Assembly: GCA_902363625.1 (NCBI GenBank)
Contig: CABJAS010000006.1
Location: 1 to 64,000 of the forward strand
Reading direction: 5' to 3'
Length of the DNA stretch: 64,000 nucleotides
Source of the DNA: Clostridiaceae bacterium
GTDB lineage: Bacteria; Bacillota_I; Bacilli_A; Erysipelotrichales; Coprobacillaceae
Shown: positions 60,715 to 64,000 of the stretch, in pieces
How the letters are laid out: every line of letters begins with the position of its first letter
Numbering within the stretch: the first letter of the stretch is position 1
The notes under the pieces: model-generated
Database searches by the model: none
What the model saw: the letters and a program-made list of their open reading frames with translations, nothing else
Told to the model about the DNA's origin: nothing
Made by a program: the position numbers and the translations under genes

Positions 60715-61227
60715 TTATTCCTGTTCGTAATTTTCTTCCATCCATTCTTTGAATTCCTCTACAAATTCATTGAATTTATCCTGCTTTTTCGTTTCATCAC
60801 TGATACCGTAGTAATCTAAATCTAAAAATGTATAGCGATCTATAATCTTATTATTCTGATAATGCTGTAAAGTGGGGGTCCAGTCGAAATCAAGATTCTT
60901 TTGAAGATTGTCATAAAAATCTATTTCTTCTTGTGAGGCACCTTCTTTCTTCGCATTATCTCTGAAATTTTTCACATTTAAATAGTAAATTCCCTGTCCG
61001 GTCTCATTAACATATTCCTCTAAATAAGGATAAAAGACCTGACAATCCCCACAATCAGGTCGTCCGATATAGAGCAGGAAATCTGTTTGGGAAGATAGTT
61101 TTTCTTTTAGCTGTGTATAATCTATCTCTTCAATTGCAGTTGTTCGATCATACTGCGTTTCTACTTTTTTTTGCGTACATCCCAATAGTGTAACCATTAA
61201 ACAAATAACGATGAACCATCTTTTCAT
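60715..61227 (-). CDS. Thioredoxin-like lipoprotein
   Basis: A 170-residue exported protein: signal peptide MKRWFIVICLMVTLLGC with lipobox Cys 17, then a thioredoxin fold with the CxxC active site in YIGRPDCGDCQVFYPYLEEY (near residue 60) and cis-Pro in DWTPTLQHYQNN. It resembles PedC/BrcD-type bacteriocin accessory thioredoxins. It should act on disulfides outside the membrane, yet no bacteriocin gene is visible nearby. Confidence 0.85.
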   Translation of the reverse strand: MKRWFIVICLMVTLLGCTQKKVETQYDRTTAIEEIDYTQLKEKLSSQTDFLLYIGRPDCGDCQVFYPYLEEYVNETGQGIYYLNVKNFRDNAKKEGASQEEIDFYDNLQKNLDFDWTPTLQHYQNNKIIDRYTFLDLDYYGISDETKKQDKFNEFVEEFKEWMEENYEQE

Positions 61228-61285
61228 AAGCTCCTCCTTTTTTTATGACTATATCATAAATAGATGATCGTTTCTATCTCTTTCC

Positions 61286-61873
61286 TTATTTCTTACGCCA
61301 TCGATAGAATGTTGAGATACTGACATTCAGCATATCGGCAGCTTCTTTTGTAGTAATTTGTTTTTTATTAAACAGACGAATCACTTCACTGTAATAATCC
61401 GGTTTATTAATTGGCGTTGGTCCAAACTTCACTCCGCGTTTTTTTGCCGCTTCTATTCCTTCCGCCTGACGCTGACGAATGTTTTCTCTTTCATTTTGTG
61501 CGACGAAGCTTAATAACTGCAAAACCAAATCCGAAATAAAGGTTCCCAGTAGGTCTTTGCTGCGGGTTGTATTCAGCAGCGGCATATCAATAACGACAAT
61601 ATCTGCTCCGATCTTTTTTGTAATCAGCTTCCACTGATCGATGATCTCTTCGTAGTTGCGTCCTAAGCGATCAATCGATTTCACATAGACAATATCACCG
61701 TTTTTTAATCGCTTAATCATGCGTTTATAAGCCGGGCGATTAAAATCTTTTCCACTCAGTTTATCCGTATAGAGATTCTTTTTAGGTATATCATACTGAT
61801 CTAATGAAAACTTTTGACGATCATCATTTTGATCTTTGGTTGAAACACGGATATATCCAAAATTATTTACCAT
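61286..61873 (-). CDS. Serine recombinase (resolvase/invertase family)
   Basis: A 195-residue small serine recombinase. Catalytic Ser in FGYIRVSTKDQNDDRQ (near residue 11), VYVKSIDRLGRNYEEII with the active-site Arg/Asp/Arg, the long E helix (VLQLLSFVAQNERENIRQRQAEGI) and a C-terminal HTH (ITTKEAADMLNVSISTFYRWRKK). Tn3-type resolvases and DNA invertases share this layout. No transposase or invertible segment is obvious nearby. AAGGAGG SD. TTAGTAT-like repeats and the palindrome TAGTATACTA (61915-61924) upstream may be its binding site. Confidence 0.9.
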   Translation of the reverse strand: MVNNFGYIRVSTKDQNDDRQKFSLDQYDIPKKNLYTDKLSGKDFNRPAYKRMIKRLKNGDIVYVKSIDRLGRNYEEIIDQWKLITKKIGADIVVIDMPLLNTTRSKDLLGTFISDLVLQLLSFVAQNERENIRQRQAEGIEAAKKRGVKFGPTPINKPDYYSEVIRLFNKKQITTKEAADMLNVSISTFYRWRKK

Positions 61874-61894
61874 AATTTACCTCCTTATATTGTT

Positions 61895-61933
61895 AGTATG
61901 ACTACGCGAATTAATAGTATACTAATTAGTATT
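61895..61933. promoter_or_regulatory. Repeats upstream of the recombinase gene, candidate res-like site
   Basis: TTAGTAT-type units recur (about 61892, 61913, 61926) around the palindrome TAGTATACTA at 61915-61924. Serine recombinases bind such short inverted or direct repeats near their own gene. Promoter elements could explain part of the pattern. Confidence 0.25.
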
Positions 61934-62004
61934 TTGCAGTAAATCATCGTAAAAGAAAATAGTAGTTTCTATACTTGTTTTTCTTTTTTTAATAACCAAA
62001 TTAA

Positions 62005-62034
62005 AAACACGAATCAAATTGTTCGTGTTTATTT
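62005..62034. terminator. Terminator-like hairpin
   Basis: AAACACGAA/TTCGTGTTT, 9 bp with an 8-nt loop and T-rich on both sides. It probably ends the GNAT transcript from 62737. The stretch 61934-62233 is otherwise very AT-rich and holds nothing recognisable. Confidence 0.6.
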
Positions 62035-62233
62035 TATATAAAATAGTTACTTACATTTTAAAAAGCCTTAAATAAAAGTATCTTTGTAAAATTTACTAAT
62101 TATGAATAAAAATCTTTGATATGCTACCGAGTATCCTATTTATGCTTTACTATCTTTTAATTTATTTACAAAGTTTCTACTATATAGATTTTATTCAGTC
62201 CTAATTTAGATAAATTGTAAGTTATATAATAAT

Positions 62234-62737
62234 TTATTTTATTCTTTTTCCGTAATAATTCACATCAATTTTTGTTCCATCTGGATATACTTCTACATCT
62301 GTTTTTATAAATTCGTTAAATCCATAATGACAATATATTTCATAATTTCTAACTTCGTTCGGTTCTACACCCAATGTTAATAAAGTGTATCCTTTATGTT
62401 TTAAATCTTCTTCCATATATTTATACAATTTAGAAAAATAACCTTTTCCTTCATACTCTTTATTTGTTCTAAAAGCAGTTAAATAGGTGGTTGTCTCACC
62501 TACTAACCCATCACTATTTTGAACAATATCGCTGCTTAATGCTGCGGTTGCTTCACAGATTATTTGACCATTAAGAATCCCATAGTAAGGAATAATTTTA
62601 CCATTTTCATAGTTTTTTATATTTTTTTCTTTCCAAATAATCCAGTTACTTTTATCATTTGTTGCTATTGAAATTTCATAATCCCATTTTATCTTCATCT
62701 CGTCAACTGTTGCTATCTTACATATATAACTATTCAT
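62234..62737 (-). CDS. GNAT family N-acetyltransferase
   Basis: A 167-residue acetyltransferase. The core motif is TYLTAFRTNKEYEGKGYFSKLYKYMEE (acetyl-CoA loop EGKGYF, near residues 88-113), then YTLLTLGVEPNEVRNYEIYCHYGFNEF. Base composition is clearly more AT-rich than the core genes, suggesting transfer. GAGGAA SD before ATG 62737. Substrate unknown. Confidence 0.85.
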   Translation of the reverse strand: MNSYICKIATVDEMKIKWDYEISIATNDKSNWIIWKEKNIKNYENGKIIPYYGILNGQIICEATAALSSDIVQNSDGLVGETTTYLTAFRTNKEYEGKGYFSKLYKYMEEDLKHKGYTLLTLGVEPNEVRNYEIYCHYGFNEFIKTDVEVYPDGTKIDVNYYGKRIK

Positions 62738-63279
62738 AACATTCCTCTACAACTTACTATTTATTATTATATACATTATACCATACTTTATGAAAATTGC
62801 TGCATGCTACTTGCTAAACAATAAAGGTAATACTATTCCTTATAGCTGTGGGTACAATCGCAGCTTCGCCACTTGCCTCGCAAAATAAGATGTTTTTTTA
62901 ATTATAAGAAATAAGTAGAAAATTTACTACCATTTTACTACTTTTGAATGCCAAAATATAAGAACTTATAACTATATATGTGAATATTTCCAAAAACACG
63001 AATACCGAAAATGCTTGTAAAATCAAGTTATAACAGTATTTAAAAACATATAAAACTTATTTAAAAACCATATATACTTTGCACTAAAATAATATGCAAT
63101 TCTTAGATTATCTTTTCATAAGTTGGCAATGTCGATATATCCTTTATTTACAAGGGGTATCGGCATTTTGCTATGTGTCTAAAGATATGAGGTGTAACGT
63201 GAGGGAAATATAGTGAATCTGAACAGCGCCACAGTCTTCACTTACACTGACGCTTTCATCTGGTATATATTTCATGTCA
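62738..63279. other. 542-bp intergenic region with a composition break
   Basis: Mostly AT-rich, but 62845-62885 is a GC-richer patch whose minus strand reads EASGEAAIVPTAIRNSITFI then V and a stop, like the tail of a lost gene. At 62923-62941 TTTACTACC and TTTTACTAC form a near direct repeat. No tRNA, integrase or attachment site can be proven. The stretch near 63150-63270 is plainer and shows no open frame of note. Confidence 0.35.
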
Positions 63280-63804
63280 TCATTTTTGCAAAATCCGCAT
63301 TAGCATTTCGGCTATTTCGTGAGAAGTCATTCCTTTTGAATCTTTGATCCATTCTAAAAGTACCAACAGCAGACCGCCTTCCATGAATTTTTGAACGAAA
63401 TGAGCATTGTCCATAAAACCATCGGAATATTGAAGCATCCGGCTTAAGCAACTTTCAAATGGCTGATAGATGAGATTTACAATTCCGTGTTTTTCCAGCA
63501 AAAGAATATATTGTCTGTTTTCCTGCCAATAATCAAAACATCGGCTCAGAGTTTCTGTGAACGAATAGGTACTGTTAAGAACACATTCCTGAAAGAAGAT
63601 TTGAAAGATTTTGTAAAAATAATCCTGAAGTACATCTTCTTTACTTTCAAAATGGCGGTAAAAAGTCAATCTTGTAACGCCGGCTTTTTTACATAACTCC
63701 GTAATTGTAATTTTGCCGAACTCCTGTTTTTCCATAAGGGCAAGTAAGGCATTCAAAAGACATTCTCTGCTGAATTCTCGCTGTTCGTTCTGAAATTCTC
63801 TCAT
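63280..63804 (-). CDS. TetR family transcriptional regulator
   Basis: A 174-residue TetR-type regulator with HTH LLNALLALMEKQEFGKITITELCKKAGVTRLTFYRHFESKEDVL (residues 14-58) and a C-terminal TetR_C33/DhaS-like domain (DNAHFVQKFMEGGLLLVLLEWI). ATG 63804 lies 8 nt from GGAG; the longer in-frame reading starts at a TTG without an SD. A -10 TATAAT is near 63870 on the minus strand. It is divergent from the membrane gene at 63921, which it probably controls. Confidence 0.87.
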   Translation of the reverse strand: MREFQNEQREFSRECLLNALLALMEKQEFGKITITELCKKAGVTRLTFYRHFESKEDVLQDYFYKIFQIFFQECVLNSTYSFTETLSRCFDYWQENRQYILLLEKHGIVNLIYQPFESCLSRMLQYSDGFMDNAHFVQKFMEGGLLLVLLEWIKDSKGMTSHEIAEMLMRILQK

Positions 63805-63819
63805 AATGGTTTCTCCGCA

Positions 63820-63890
63820 TGATGTAACAACCCTAATGGTTTTGTATCTTGTTCTTGGGTTTCTTTCATTATACAATATTGATGTAACAA
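63820..63890. repeat. Two direct repeats TGATGTAACAA in the TetR promoter region
   Basis: Exact 11-bp copies at 63820-63830 and 63880-63890, starts 60 bp apart. The second is part of the imperfect inverted repeat TGTAACAAATGATACA. They lie between the TetR gene and the divergent gene and may be its operators. Confidence 0.5.
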
Positions 63891-63920
63891 ATGATACATT
63901 AATTTTAAGGAGGAATTTAT

Positions 63921-64000
63921 ATGGTTACTTTTTTGACAGCATTAAGCGGAATTTCCTGGTCTATTGTTTATATAGAACTGATACGCAAAGGTTTCAAGGA
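63921..64000 (+). CDS. Membrane protein, truncated by the window end
   Basis: Only the first 26 codons are present: MVTFLTALSGISWSIVYIEL then IRKGFK. This is the start of a hydrophobic protein. An AAGGAGG SD lies 7 nt upstream. It is divergent from a TetR regulator. Family cannot be named from this piece. Confidence 0.7.
   Translation, partial: MVTFLTALSGISWSIVYIELIRKGFK

Noticed and set aside
61286..64000. Prophage or integrative conjugative element
   Set aside because: Only a single serine recombinase is present; no structural, relaxase, integrase or replication genes can be seen in the window.
1..64000. CRISPR arrays, rRNA or tRNA genes
   Set aside because: No regularly spaced repeats and no tRNA- or rRNA-like conserved segments were noticed on either strand by eye.

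Overview
The window reads as chromosomal DNA of a low-GC, anaerobic, spore-forming member of the Firmicutes, most like the Erysipelotrichia (inference; no 16S is present). Spore genes support this: cwlJ-gerQ, yabP-yabQ and a sigH-type sigma gene. An anaerobic life is supported by a class III ribonucleotide reductase (nrdDG) and a second glycyl radical enzyme with its activase. No rRNA, tRNA, CRISPR array, complete insertion sequence or prophage is visible.

0-15 kb is mostly core genome. It holds cysS-mrnC-rlmB-sigH-rpmG-secE-nusG (the classic Firmicute order, without yacP), cwlJ-gerQ, folC, ung, the run ugpQ-rqcP-yabP-yabQ-divIC-murE, and a DeoR-type regulator divergent from a glycyl radical activase. 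15-24.4 kb is a complete potassium locus, kdpFABC, one unknown gene, then kdpDE. 24.4-34 kb is accessory: several acetyltransferases, a Vat/CatB-type xenobiotic acetyltransferase, a MATE pump with an AraC-GNAT fusion regulator, a TetR/ABC exporter cassette and two lipoprotein or orphan genes. 34-42 kb has an Lrp-linked aminotransferase, mntP, a cyclophilin, nrdDG, a PAS-GGDEF protein and a ROK kinase. 42-49 kb has a P-type ATPase behind a yybP-ykoY Mn2+ riboswitch and an fsa/glycyl radical enzyme operon. 49-55 kb has HD-domain, alpha/beta hydrolase and cutC-M20-asparaginase genes. 54.8-59.2 kb is a second potassium locus (ktrAB) divergent from a short KdpD-like kinase and a KdpE-like regulator. 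59.3-64 kb holds a CorC-type protein, a thioredoxin lipoprotein, an orphan serine recombinase and low-GC accessory genes.

Two regulatory networks can be read from the DNA. First, an 11-bp direct-repeat motif (CGTATTAAGAT and variants) occurs upstream of kdpF, upstream of kdpD, between ktrB and the second kinase, and upstream of an unannotated 22-residue membrane peptide at 59105. In the two loci with clear paired repeats the pair lies 39-40 bp upstream of the -10 box. This looks like a KdpE-family operator tying both potassium systems and the peptide together. Second, the palindrome TTTCATATGAAA flanks the glycyl radical enzyme promoter at 48.7 kb, and a one-mismatch copy overlaps the activase promoter at 14.1 kb next to the DeoR-type gene. 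This links an enzyme and its activase that lie 31 kb apart.

Other points of note: cwlJ appears to start at an ATC codon; a six-codon leader peptide with mutually exclusive hairpins precedes the alpha/beta hydrolase at 50774; a 294-residue protein of unknown function is embedded in the kdp operon. Start codons were chosen from Shine-Dalgarno (SD) spacing, so many genes are shorter than their longest open frames.
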